NCBI GenBank assembly: GCA_032622095.1
Contig: CP136066.1
Span: forward strand, 186,038,716-186,102,715
DNA from: Siphonodentalium dalli
Taxonomy: Eukaryota; Mollusca; Scaphopoda; Gadilida; Siphonodentaliidae
Length of the DNA stretch: 64,000 nt
Reading direction: 5' to 3'
The notes beneath the pieces were generated by a model that did no database searches, was not told the origin of the DNA, and worked only from the letters and a program-made list of their open reading frames with translations. Numbering within the stretch: the first letter of the stretch is position 1; each line of letters opens with the position of its first letter. The translations under genes were made by a program, and so were the position numbers. Below are positions 12,531 through 21,945 of the stretch, piece by piece.

Positions 12531-13118
12531 TATGCATGCTTATATGCACTAAAATGTGTTGTGTTTGTATCTTCGTCAGTCTAATTATATAACCCTTTAT
12601 CATAGTATCATACATGTATAGCCAAATTCCTGCATGATAGTATATATTAATTGGTTCAAGAGTGTGGTCTAATAAGTTTATGGTACATAAAACGTTTCAA
12701 TGGTAGTTTTATGGTGTATTTGTTTTCTTAATCCGCCATTTTATTTCATCTTGATCCCACGTTATTCATGTCCGTGACCTCTAAAACATAAAAATACTAT
12801 GATGTCTTTAGAGTGAGCAATAAATATGAACTTTTTTTATTGCAATTAAACATTTTACCGACGAACCCCTGCGGTACAGACCAATAGAAATAGAATGAGT
12901 TCAGATATAAAACGAATTCATTTAATTTGTACTCAACCTTGGCGAAGCCCCCTTAGCGCCATATACCCATGTCGTCTAATGGTGTTGGCCCTCGCACAGA
13001 CAACGTCATTTGAAGATATGTAACTTATATAATTGGTTTAACAATAGCATGTATTCGTATATAAGAAAATCTAACAGCGTTACATGAAAATTAGAGTGTA
13101 TCGGTCGTGTCTTTTCAG
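12531..13118. other. No gene seen
   Basis: AT-rich sequence with no paired repeat ends and no frame carrying exon borders. It ends at the polypyrimidine tract and AG of the next entry. Confidence 0.35.
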
Positions 13119-13328
13119 AAAAGTACCTCTTGTTCGATTCACATATTAAAGTGTCGATCGGCCCTCGAGAGGCGGGTGGATAATTGTTGGAGGAAATTTC
13201 TCAATGGTTCTCAGCGATTTGAGACTATAACCAGCGGGTCGATCGAGAATTCATGTTATACTTACGATAATTGCGCTATGGCTAGTGTTTCCGATAATGA
13301 TTATTCAATCTCAGATTTGATCAGATGA
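13119..13328 (+). CDS. Candidate exon ending in a stop, unrecognised
   Basis: An acceptor-like GTGTCTTTTCAG ends at 13118. One frame then stays open for 69 codons to TGA at 13326-13328, while the other two frames stop early. The peptide is mixed and soluble, with four Cys in the first half. I recognise no domain. A further ATG at 13325 opens a five-codon frame to a consensus donor (AAACAG followed by GTGAGC, 13340), so this locus could instead hold a short first coding exon. Neither model is strongly supported. Confidence 0.25.
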   Translation, partial: KSTSCSIHILKCRSALERRVDNCWRKFLNGSQRFETITSGSIENSCYTYDNCAMASVSDNDYSISDLIR

Positions 13329-13500
13329 ATGATAAACAGGTGAGCTATAAAGAGAAGTTTTCTTCGAGGATATATAGATATTTTATAGTCATTCTATAAA
13401 AGTCTTGGTTCTTATAGGATAATGAATAACCGAATGATGACACCAAAATAGGAGACTGCGTTTTTCTTCGATGAAATAGGGATTTGGGAAGTTGTTAATT

Positions 13501-13970
13501 CCTTTAAAGGTATTGGTATATATATGAGGGTATCAACCCCCCCCCCCTTTCGGTACGCGGGATTCAGGGTGTTTTGAAGCCGTACGCGGGATCCATACCC
13601 CCCGAAGTAACTGGTATTCAGGTTCAAGCAAAACATCTTGGACGCAGGTTTTGATGGCGCAAAATAATATTTTTGTGCTATTAATCTGTATGAATGAGTG
13701 GGTAAAATAGCTTCTTGTGCATATTCGACCACTATGCCATCATAAAGTATCATTAATTCATTAATCGTATCATAACGGCCTCATAACGCCCATAACGTGA
13801 CCGGCGTCAATTTGTATGTCATTTATCGCATATTATTTCTTAACAAGTATTCAGGATTCACCCCCCAAAATTAACTGGTATTCAGGATTCACCCCCCCCC
13901 CCCAATTAATTGGTATTCGGGATTCAGGGGGGAGGGGTGTGATACCCTCATATATACTTATATCTAAAGG
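13501..13970. mobile_element. Inverted-repeat element with internal poly-C repeats
   Basis: The left arm has AAAGGTATTGGTATATATAT, then GAGGGTATCA followed by poly-C. It faces the right arm near 13936-13970, GTGTGATACCCTCATATATA. Inside, GATTCACCCCCC and TTAACTGGTATTC-type units repeat near 13608, 13855 and 13885. The poly-C runs reach about 12 bases. Non-coding. Confidence 0.6.
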
Positions 13971-14244
13971 TTGATTAACGTAAAGTTTGATCCGCATCTG
14001 ATCACGTAAGTATGTTTTCCTTCCAATTGAGATCTTTTCAAGTTTTCACAACATTTTGGATATTTAAAGGGATTCAAGGTATTCGAGTTGGGTTCATGCG
14101 AACGAATATAAAAGTCTGAAACAGAACTATCGTCAACAAGTACATGCGAACACATTTGACTTTTAGATTTTCATTATTAATAACTCTCCAATAAATCAAT
14201 GTAAAATTAGACAAATAAATTAGTTAAGTTTAATCAAACTTGAC

Positions 14245-14600
14245 CTTAAACGGACATGGCTCATTCGAACTTCTAAATTTTATGTACGTAATTTTGATGG
14301 AGGTATAACGATATTGATGTTGATAACCACACGAAGTATTGATATACCGGCTTCGTATGCGCTTTAAATAAACTGGACAATGTCACAGCGAGCCTCCAGC
14401 TGTTTTACATTTTAGCACAGAAGTGAAAAACGCTCGTTATTACGACCATATCAGGAATTGACTAATAAGGAACGCTCTTTATTGTTCCACACCGAAGAAA
14501 GTTCTGGACTTGATGTTGAATCATCGGGGAACTACGGTACAAATAGTCAATATACCTAAGAGAGAATATACCAGAGCGAGCATGCTAAGAGAAGTCATTG
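14245..14600. repeat. Dispersed repeat beginning CGGACATGGCTCATTCGAAC
   Basis: The 20-base start at 14251 is repeated at 22490, followed in both copies by ATTGATATACCGGCTTCRTA, an ACCATATCAGG block and GGAACGCTCTTT. A copy in the opposite orientation occupies about 31540-31795 and a stub lies at 33277-33299. The element is non-coding and its class is unknown. Confidence 0.65.
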
Positions 14601-14708
14601 TGTACAACAGGAAACATCTGGAGGTTAACGGAAATAAAAAAAATATATTTTAACAAAGAACTAACGAGAAATGAATGGAAATGCTGTTCGAACTGAGATC
14701 ACGGTTAA

Positions 14709-15170
14709 AGGTACTCAATCCGATCAGACGGTCCCCATATCATCAAGATACAACAACAACAACAACATTTCTTCAAAATAGGCTTTAGTTATCAGTATCA
14801 ATTTATTGCAACGAAATAATGCTAACCACTGTCAACTATGGTATCAAATTTCCCAAAACTTGTTATTTATAAACATTTTGTTCAACAAAATATGGCCGTA
14901 TTATCACGTAAGAATCACGAAATTTGGCCGTATTACCACTTGATTTTAGAGTTATCCATCTTCATCCGCAATTTTGTCCGAGACCTTCCGTTTGACCATG
15001 TTTTTCTGGGTAACATATTATTACACATCTCGAGAAATAACGAACTTCAAAAATCGATAACTGATCACTCTGAGCTTTGGTGGATGGGCTCCTCGACTCG
15101 AATCAAATATTGTTAACCCCCGAAGCCAAAGAAATAGTAATTTAGGAGCGTCTGATCGGACTGAGTACCC
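14709..15170 (+). mobile_element. TTAA-flanked MITE, complete copy
   Basis: The left terminus AGGTACTCAATCCGAT follows TTAA at 14705-14708. The right terminus CGGACTGAGTACCC is followed by TTAG, a decayed TTAA. The interior starts with a CAACAACAAC tract and ends with GAAGCCAAAGAAATAGTAAT. At least seven related copies lie in this window, and wherever a terminus is intact it abuts TTAA. That target preference is the hallmark of piggyBac-type transposition, although these ends do not begin with the CCY common in piggyBac. Confidence 0.75.
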
Positions 15171-15560
15171 TTAGAGACAAAACAGCGCGATAACCCAGAG
15201 AAATGTTTTCAAATTGAACATGGAAATTTTAGTGAAATCTAAGACACAAACTAAATTAAGTGATACTTATTATAAGTCTATATCAGGACCGGGAACCTGC
15301 GTCACAATAAAGTCTCTAACCCAGAGCGGTTTTGATTTAAAAAAAAAACATTTTATGGGATAAACTAGTACGTCAGTTGTGAAAATTCACATGAACATTA
15401 AAAACTCAGCAATCGTTCAAGGAAAATAGGGGTTGACTATGTCCCAATATGGAACATCAAACACATCTCAACCATTTAATGGGTGTTCGTAAAATACATA
15501 ATTATAATCCCTTTATTTAACTCGTAAATGCAATATCTCTATCAACAAATTTCAAGATAT

Positions 15561-15915
15561 CAGTTCTCCGAACGTCTGAAGCGACGGTTTAGATATTACA
15601 ATAGTGACGTAGGTTCCTGAACGTCTGAAGCGACGTTTTAGAGATTATATTAGTGACGTAGGTTCCCGAAAGTCTGAATTAAGCGACGGTTTAAAGATTA
15701 TATTAGTGACGTAGGTTCCTGAACGTCTGAAGCGACGGTTTAGATATTATATTAGTGACGAAGATTCCTGAACATCCGAAGCGACGGTTTAGAGATTATA
15801 TTAGTGACGTCGGTTCCTGAACGTCTGAGACGACGGTTTAGAGATTATATTAGTGACGTAGGTTCCTGAACATCCGAAGCGACGGTTTAGTGTTTATATT
15901 AGTGAAGTATGTCCC
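15561..15915. repeat. Tandem repeat, 49-bp unit, seven copies
   Basis: The unit reads GTTCCTGAACGTCTGAAGCG, then ACGGTTTAGAGATTATATTA, then GTGACGTAG. Seven copies are present, one with a 4-bp insertion (near 15679). Every unit carries a TGACGTA or close variant, which resembles a CRE half-site. No coding potential. Confidence 0.8.
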
Positions 15916-16478
15916 TGGCCCTGTAGATTAAATTATGTTTCGTGTATTTATCAACCAGACAGTGACAATAATTCTGTTATCCCGCATTCCAAATTACGAT
16001 GAGATTCAAATGAGCCATGTCCGCTTAAACTCGCACCATTGGTTGAATGTCACACCCAGAGAAACCGCATCATATAGAGTAATATTTAATAACATAATGT
16101 TGACAGCTAACGTGTGAGTACACTGAGCGTTAATTGGTGACGTTGGCGTCATAATCACATTTTCGTCTAGAAAGCTCCAATAAGAGCTCCCATAGATGTA
16201 GGATACTATCACCATGTCACGGGAACAATCACGATGACGTATATATATGTTAGATGTTACGTCAGAACCTGAATGAATATTTCACGACAGTACATCTCCG
16301 CGATATTTATGAATTTCATGTAAGTATAATATTTTCAATTTCTTTCGAGAGTATGCCCAAAGAATGCAAACCTTATACGCTCTTTAAAACACTTCTTCAA
16401 ATATTTCCGTTATTTCGTCAAAAACACTTCTTCAAATATCTCCGTTATTTAGTTAATTAAAATATTTTCTTATTTTAC
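15916..16478. other. No gene seen; short tandem duplication at 16388-16452
   Basis: The string ACTTCTTCAAATATTTCCGT is duplicated within 16388-16452 with one change. The remaining sequence shows no paired ends and no exon-like frame. Confidence 0.4.
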
Positions 16479-16556
16479 GATCACATATCAAAATGAGAGG
16501 ATATGGTGATCCCCTTTTCATGGGATCACCATATCCTCTCATTTTGATATATGATC
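16479..16556. repeat. Near-perfect hairpin, 35-bp arms, 8-nt loop
   Basis: The left arm 16479-16513 (GATCACATATCAAAATGAGA, ending GGTGATCCC) is mirrored at 16522-16556 with one mismatch, around the loop CTTTTCAT. The motif GGATCACATATT recurs singly near 16592 and 16629. It could be a very young hairpin MITE, or a hairpin-RNA source if transcribed. Confidence 0.7.
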
Positions 16557-16649
16557 CTGCCTTCATTGAGCCACGAGTGACTCCTGAGACGAGGATCACA
16601 TATTATATGATGCCCTATCCTATACGGAGGATCACATATTGTTTGATAT

Positions 16650-16853
16650 TGAAGTAAACTTACACCCTATAAGGTGCAGACGTCCCCGCAAGTCGTGGTC
16701 GAGAGTGTCCGTCGATTGGTACCACAGGCCGGCTGATGCAGATGGATAATCGTACAAGCAGGTCATTGGTGTGATCGTGGATCGGCGTGGTAATTCTCTC
16801 TCTCTATTCCCGCGCATGCGCGCTATGTCAGGAATTCCCCAAAATCTACTACA
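16650..16853 (-). repeat. 3' LTR of the retrotransposon
   Basis: 204 bp, plus-strand ends TGAAGTAAAC and ATCTACTACA. It is identical to the copy at 21946-22149 except for C versus T within GATTGGTAYCAC. It carries the palindrome GCGCATGCGC at 16812-16821. No AATAAA is visible on the coding strand. Confidence 0.92.
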
Positions 16854-16873
16854 CTCCTCCCCACTTTCTCTTT
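16854..16873 (-). promoter_or_regulatory. Polypurine tract for plus-strand priming
   Basis: Read on the minus strand, the 20 bases directly before the 3' LTR are AAAGAGAAAGTGGGGAGGAG, all purine but one. Purine richness continues weakly upstream. Position and composition are those of a retrotransposon PPT. Confidence 0.85.
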
Positions 16874-17742
16874 CCGTTTCCTTCCACGGTGGAATCTTGG
16901 CATCCAAAATAAATGGGGGGTGTTCCCTGTATGATACATCAAGGTATTTTATAGAAGGTCATCTTTGGGAGTATCACTTCGTTTCCTGGAGGATCCATCA
17001 AGGTATTCTCTAGAAGGTCATCCTCTATTGGTTCTCGTCTCCCTTTTCTGTGTTTTTATCAAGTGCTGCTGCGCCCATTACTGTGTATCCCTTCGATGAA
17101 GGGACCTGCTATCAGTGCCAGAGGATCATCTCTTCTATATCGATAAGCAGGATGCTGGTAGCCGCTTCCTTATAGGGATGCCCACATAGTACTGTTCAGT
17201 CCATGAAGGTTTCCAGACCAAGTCACCAGACAGTGCTTGTCTGTTTCAAGTTTGTGTTTGGACCGAATTATACGTTATACCATCACTGATGATATATGTT
17301 GACTGGACCCACTGGTTGGACCGTATTGCCTTCCTGGAAGACTATGGTTGTGTCTACTGTTTACTGTCATACTGCCATTGTATTTATAACATGGCAACAG
17401 GGTTCCAATGCTGGACCGCTCCCTTCTGTGAAGGAATTATGCCATCACTAATGGTATGTGTTATTAACTGGGCACGCTGGCTGTGCCAGTACGCTACTAC
17501 GACACCTTCCCCGAAGGCCATGGCTGTACATGCCATTAAATTTACGGTTGTATAATTGTAGCACTTCCCTTCTATGGAGGGAATTATACCATCACTGATG
17601 GTATCGTGGAATGTGATATTGACTTCCACCAATTTTGGACATTGACTGTGCTAAACATGGTAATGCCTTCCTTGAAAGCCATTTACTGTTGTACTGGTAC
17701 CATAGTAGCACTTCCCTTCTATAAAGGAAATTATAGTATCGC
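16874..17742 (-). repeat. 3' untranslated region with a hairpin array
   Basis: This stretch lies between ORF2 and the polypurine tract and has no long minus-strand frame. It contains a series of short stem-loops of the type TCCCTTCGATGAAGGGA: near 17089, 17328, 17418, 17508, 17567, 17668 and 17713. Several are coupled to a second hairpin such as TACCATCACTGATGGTA (17587-17603). The unit TTCCCTTCTATGGAGGGAAT, followed by the ACCATCA hairpin, repeats with variation. Stem pairs are partly maintained by compensating differences, for example GAAGGAA versus GGAGGGAA. Function is unknown. Confidence 0.65.
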
Positions 17743-19068
17743 TTATGGTAGCACTCCTCCAGGATCCCAGGGCCATTTGCTGGATTGTCCCCTACTAGTA
17801 TGTGTTTTGCATCTTTCTGATGACAGCTTATCGGGGTTCACATTTGCTTTCATGATCAATCCTTGGTCCTGCTCCTCCACTGGAAAAGATCTATCTATGG
17901 GGGTGCTAGTTCTCATGTATTCACTGCAGTGTTCTTCTATCCCACTGGTGTTAGATGAAGCGACGATTGTTAATGAGGCCGGTGCGCAATGTCGGCTGAA
18001 CAAGTTTTCAGAGGAGATGCTGAATGTGGCAGGAGTACTGTCGTTACTTTCAGTTTCGTCGGATTCAGTTTCTTTGACTATTATTCCCGTGCTGTATTGA
18101 ATTATGGAATTTTCACCAAGGTCATTCATGGTCATTTCATCTTTGGAAGTTTCTGTATCACTGGGATGTCCTAGCTTAGCCAAGTGTTCCACCCGATCGA
18201 CTGGGAGAGGCGGAATTTCGTCCCAAGTGTACAATTCTCGTGAGTTTTCACCGGATGGAGAGATACAGGTACTTTCGGAACTACCAGCAATCTGTCTTCG
18301 CTTCTCATTCGAGCTAGTTCCTGTGTGGCCTGACTGGTTACTGTCAAATAGATTCTGTTCAACGAAGGTAGGACTCAATGTTCCATATGTGATGAATCCA
18401 CCGTGATCCTCGGTTGTGCTCTGCTCTGAATCTAGGATGTTGCCTCTCACCAATTGGTTTATGATGTCACATGTGGGCATCGAAATGTCATTGCCAAGTA
18501 GCTGTATATGTCTCCGTTCTAAATATGCCAGAGTTTTTATTGGGGTTCTACATGGACTGATAGACTCATTGAAGCATGTATCACCTATATCGCCCTCACT
18601 GGATGGCGAGCTGAAATGTTGGACTATAAGGTCACCACTGGAGCTCTGCTTCAATTCCTGACTTGGAGTGATCCGCTTATTTGCAGACTTCCCCCTGATT
18701 GGTCTTCCTGGAAGACCTGATTTAAATGGAGTCTCTTTGTGACAAAGTGGTCTTGGTGGTGAGTATTCCTGCCCCTCGTCTATGTTATGAGGTGACCTTT
18801 GTCTTCTGAGAAAAGATGTGGAAGCACCATGCCTCTCCGCGAGGTGTGTGTCCTGGTCACCCCCTGAAAGTGACTGCTTTGGTTCTGTCATCCATCTCTG
18901 TTCTGACCTTCCCGGAAGGTCACTTCTGGGCCCTTGGCCAAGGCTGCCTTGAAACCCATCTTCCTCCGTCCTGTTCAATTGGCCTCGATCTTCTTGGGTC
19001 ACCCCTCGGCCTCTGGGCGTGACCCTCGTTTGTTTAAATCTGGGAGTGCCCCAACCCTTGACATCCAT
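17743..19068 (-). CDS. Retrotransposon ORF2, unrecognised Ser/Glu-rich protein, reached by -1 frameshift
   Basis: A continuous 441-codon minus-strand frame ends in TAA at 17743-17745 and overlaps the 3' end of gag by 70 nt in the -1 frame. Its own ATG at 19068 is available, but the frameshift signal suggests that the usual product begins at codon 13 as a Gag fusion. The first ~75 residues are basic and rich in Gly, Arg and Gln. The rest is hydrophilic and rich in Ser, Thr, Glu and Asp. It has no DTG/DSG triad, YxDD, CCHC knuckle or HHCC motif. It occupies the place of pol in a Ty3-type element, yet nothing in it resembles pol. The frame may be maintained as an accessory or extended Gag, or may be a remodelled remnant. 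Confidence 0.7.
   Translation of the reverse strand: MDVKGWGTPRFKQTRVTPRGRGVTQEDRGQLNRTEEDGFQGSLGQGPRSDLPGRSEQRWMTEPKQSLSGGDQDTHLAERHGASTSFLRRQRSPHNIDEGQEYSPPRPLCHKETPFKSGLPGRPIRGKSANKRITPSQELKQSSSGDLIVQHFSSPSSEGDIGDTCFNESISPCRTPIKTLAYLERRHIQLLGNDISMPTCDIINQLVRGNILDSEQSTTEDHGGFITYGTLSPTFVEQNLFDSNQSGHTGTSSNEKRRQIAGSSESTCISPSGENSRELYTWDEIPPLPVDRVEHLAKLGHPSDTETSKDEMTMNDLGENSIIQYSTGIIVKETESDETESNDSTPATFSISSENLFSRHCAPASLTIVASSNTSGIEEHCSEYMRTSTPIDRSFPVEEQDQGLIMKANVNPDKLSSERCKTHTSRGQSSKWPWDPGGVLP
18996..19038 (-). promoter_or_regulatory. -1 ribosomal frameshift signal (T TTA AAC plus stem-loop)
   Basis: On the minus strand the heptamer TTTAAAC (19038-19032) sits in the gag frame exactly as T TTA AAC. 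A 6-nt spacer AAACGA follows. Next is a stem whose arms GGGTCAC (19025-19019) and GTGACCC (19002-18996) pair perfectly over 7 bp. CCC and GGG extend it by 3 bp after a single-G bulge, leaving a 9-nt loop. The gag stop codon TGA (19001-18999) is inside the 3' arm. Slipping back one base enters ORF2. Heptamer, spacing and structure all fit known eukaryotic -1 frameshift sites. Confidence 0.9.
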
Positions 19069-20495
19069 CGATCCATCATGGCCTCCAGACGTTCCTCGAA
19101 GTCGGTCCGCGCTTTGTTGTTGTGTTCTTCGATATTTCTGATTGCTTGATTGTTATCTTCTTTGAGATTCCTGAATTTCGAGTCCATTGTTGCTTCGAAT
19201 TTCCTTAGTCGTGAGTCGACTGTCAGTTTGACCCGATCCTCCAGTTTTTCCACGTTTCTCAATTTCTGGGACATCGATTCCACTGCCTCTTCTAGTCTGC
19301 CCATTCGGTGGTCCTCATGGAGCTCCTCGGTTGGCATGGGAGATCCACTGGCAGTCGACGCTCGTTGATGATCGCTGTGCATCATTAGAACTCGCAATGG
19401 CCTGTGATCTCCCCTGGGGGTTTGTCTGCGGTCACCACTGGTGTCCCTCTGCCGTTGTTGGTGTACAGCCTTGGTCGCATAATGGTACCACTGGACGCTG
19501 TCGATGGCCTCTTCCAGTGTCTCTGGCTTCCCTAGTGCAGCCGCCTGGCCTGCTGCCTTGTCCTGGAGCCCCAAGCAAAACTGGAGGCGCACTTGGCTGT
19601 CCATATAATCCCTTGGCAGGGTCCCATAGGCAGATAATCCCAACGCAAGTATTCGATCAGCCCATTCGCTGTTGGACTCGTCTGGTTGTTGAGATGCTTG
19701 CTGAAACCTAAGTTGAGAACTTTGCAGGAGCTCCTGGGATCCAAAGCTACGCTCCAACTTGCGCATAACGTCCATTTTATCAATGGCTGGGTCCTGTGCT
19801 AGTAGGGTCCGGTATACTTCACCGGCCGTCCCTTCCAGAAACCAAACCAGGTTCTTCACCGTCTCGGATGACTTCCATCGCTGGGCGTCGGCATGTAGCT
19901 CAAATTTCATCTTGAATGCTGGCCAGCTGCCGGTGCCGTCAAATATTAGATGTTTTGGTGCCCGGTTGTCTTGAGGCCTTGCTGCATGTGGGTCATCGGC
20001 TGGTGCTCGATCACGGGGTTTCTTCTGGTTGGTGGTCTGTTCCAATACCAATTTTTCCAGTTTTTGGATGTCCAGGTCCAGGTCTTGGAGCTTCCTATCC
20101 ATACCCGATGACTGATCAGTGTTCCGTTTAGTTGGTGAGCCCAATATGACGCGGGAAATTCTGTCCTCCAAATCATCTGGGGTCCCGGGCTCCTCGGTTT
20201 CTACTATTGCTTTAACACCCGGTGGCTCAGGAAGCAGAGTGATGTTACGTGTATCCTCACACATAGCCCGATCATCACACTCCATATCCTGTCTGCTTTC
20301 AAAATCAACCGCGTCAAGCAGTTGTTCTGTGATTCTGAGACACGGCACCAATCGCATGTTCTCTGGTGTAATATTCCCCATTGCGTGCCTATACCAGACA
20401 ATTAATGAGGCAGTCTTCTTTCTTACACCCGGGATGTCCAGCAATGCCTTGTACGAGCATTGATTAATTTTTACTTTCCTCGGGTACCGGTACAT
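18999..20495 (-). CDS. gag: Retrotransposon Gag with N-terminal helix-hairpin-helix
   Basis: This is the structural protein expected to form the particle and bind element RNA. The frame is open from 20579, but the first ATG is at 20495, giving 498 residues. Residues ~9-63 resemble a ComEA-type helix-hairpin-helix (LLDIPGVRKKTASLIVWYR, then a second LVPCLRI hairpin). A short heptad segment lies near 140-160. Residues ~180-340 match the retrotransposon Gag/capsid family (FDGTGSWPAFKMKFELHADA, then a region around SEWADRILAL). Residues ~400-485 form a charged coiled coil. No CCHC zinc knuckle is present, so nucleic-acid binding may rest on the N-terminal module. It overlaps ORF2 by 70 nt. Confidence 0.85.
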   Translation of the reverse strand: MYRYPRKVKINQCSYKALLDIPGVRKKTASLIVWYRHAMGNITPENMRLVPCLRITEQLLDAVDFESRQDMECDDRAMCEDTRNITLLPEPPGVKAIVETEEPGTPDDLEDRISRVILGSPTKRNTDQSSGMDRKLQDLDLDIQKLEKLVLEQTTNQKKPRDRAPADDPHAARPQDNRAPKHLIFDGTGSWPAFKMKFELHADAQRWKSSETVKNLVWFLEGTAGEVYRTLLAQDPAIDKMDVMRKLERSFGSQELLQSSQLRFQQASQQPDESNSEWADRILALGLSAYGTLPRDYMDSQVRLQFCLGLQDKAAGQAAALGKPETLEEAIDSVQWYHYATKAVHQQRQRDTSGDRRQTPRGDHRPLRVLMMHSDHQRASTASGSPMPTEELHEDHRMGRLEEAVESMSQKLRNVEKLEDRVKLTVDSRLRKFEATMDSKFRNLKEDNNQAIRNIEEHNNKARTDFEERLEAMMDRWMSRVGALPDLNKRGSRPEAEG

Positions 20496-21945
20496 GGTTG
20501 CGTGTTGAAATGTACCGTAAAGTACAACGTTGAATTGCTCCTTCACAAAAGATGCAATATTTAGGGTGAAAATGTGTCAAATTTCCTTCACTGAATGAAA
20601 TTGTTCACCGCTAATGCCTTTGTTAAAGCAGTTAACGGGGCCAATACTGATCACTTCTTTGAAGTGGTCAGGATTCTCCTTCACTGAAGGAACGGGAACA
20701 AAGTGTCTGAATTTCTTCGCTGAAGAAAATCTCGGTCGGGAGCTGGTGTCGCTTTAATAAAAGCGTTGAGTGGGAGGTATCCCTTTAATTTCTGGACAAT
20801 GACTAATTTCCTTCGCGAAAGGAAACGTGAAATTGAGTTTAATGAAATATGAATATGATGTATGTGAAAGTGAAGTGTCACTTTAAGGAAATGTGAATGA
20901 CTTATGTGAACGTGAAATATGACTTTAATGAAATTTGAATATGGTGTTTATGAAAATGAGGTGTCACTTTAACGAAATGTAAATGACGTATGTGAATGTG
21001 AAAAATGACTTTAATGAAATATGAATATGGTATTTATGAAAGTGAAGTGTCGCTTTAATGAAAGGTGAATGACTTGTGTGAATGTGAAATATGACTTTAA
21101 TGAAATATGAATATGGTATTTATGAAAGTGAAGTGTCACTTTAATGAAATGTTGGTACGTATATGAGCGTGAAATATGACTTTAATGAAATATGAATGAA
21201 CCGACGTATGTGAACGTGAAATATGACTTTAAGGAAATGTGAATATGTATGTGAAGTGTCACTTTATTGAAATGTAAATGATGTATGTGAAAGTGAAATA
21301 TGACTTTAATGGATTGACAATGACTGCAATTTCCTTCACAGAAGGAAATCAATGTGAAATGTGGAATGTCACTTTAATGTTGAAGTGCAACTTTGAGATG
21401 ACTGTGGAAATGTTGATTGTTATGAAAATGAAACTTCCCTTTAAAGATTACAATGGGTACTGATTTATATCTTCACCGAAGACAGACAGAAACAGATGTT
21501 AACTATTAGTTTTGAGTGTGTTTTATTTACGCTGAACTTCAAGTGAAGTCCAATGAATGTACTGGTTCTCTGTTCTGTCCTACGCTGCAATGTTATTGTT
21601 GACAGCTGATGTTACAACTTCCGGTTTGACCCGGTGACCTTTCGAGCTCTTCTGTGCCCGTCGGTGGAAATGGTAACCTCGAGGTGATTGCAGACTATAA
21701 AATGTTCACAAGTGCTCAGAAATTAGGTGAATCTTCCTCTGGGTCCAAAATCCTGTCCTTGAAGCACTTCTTCTCGTCCCCTCTGTATATATACGTATAG
21801 ATAAACGAAGTCTGGTCCGAAAACGGAATTTGCAGCCTCTGTAAACAGCTGTAAACAGCCTCGCGCTAAAAATAGCCCTCGTCACAACTTTCACAAAAGT
21901 TGTCGGAGAAAAGTCCTCCAAAAGTCTGTTTTGCGACGACGCCAG
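20496..21945 (-). repeat. Retrotransposon leader with 86-bp tandem repeats and small hairpins
   Basis: The leader between 5' LTR and gag is unusually long (1.45 kb). From about 20830 to 21320 it is a degenerate tandem array, period about 86 bp, built of ATGACTTTAATGAAATATGA, then AGTGAAGTGTCACTTTAATG-type half units. Short hairpins of the same TTCCTTC/GAAGGAA type as in the 3' region occur near 20586, 20651, 20676, 20711, 20806, 21330 and 21464. The minus-strand frame at 21706-21987 crosses the LTR boundary and has no coding features. Confidence 0.65.
21928..21944 (-). promoter_or_regulatory. Primer-binding site
   Basis: One base inside the 5' LTR, the minus strand reads TGGCGTCGTCGCAAAAC. 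The TGG start complements the CCA end of a tRNA and the position is canonical. I cannot assign the tRNA from memory with confidence. Confidence 0.75.

Noticed and set aside
17606-18100. 164-codon plus-strand frame
   Set aside because: Shadow of the minus-strand ORF2 and of the 3' hairpin array.
17743-19068. Reading ORF2 as a diverged reverse transcriptase or integrase
   Set aside because: No YxDD, DTG, DEDD or HHCC-like spacing is present and the composition is Ser/Glu-rich; kept as unrecognised.
20496-20546. Extension of Gag upstream to a GTG codon at 20546
   Set aside because: A eukaryotic element would normally start at ATG; the first in-frame ATG is at 20495 and the frame above it closes at 20577-20579.
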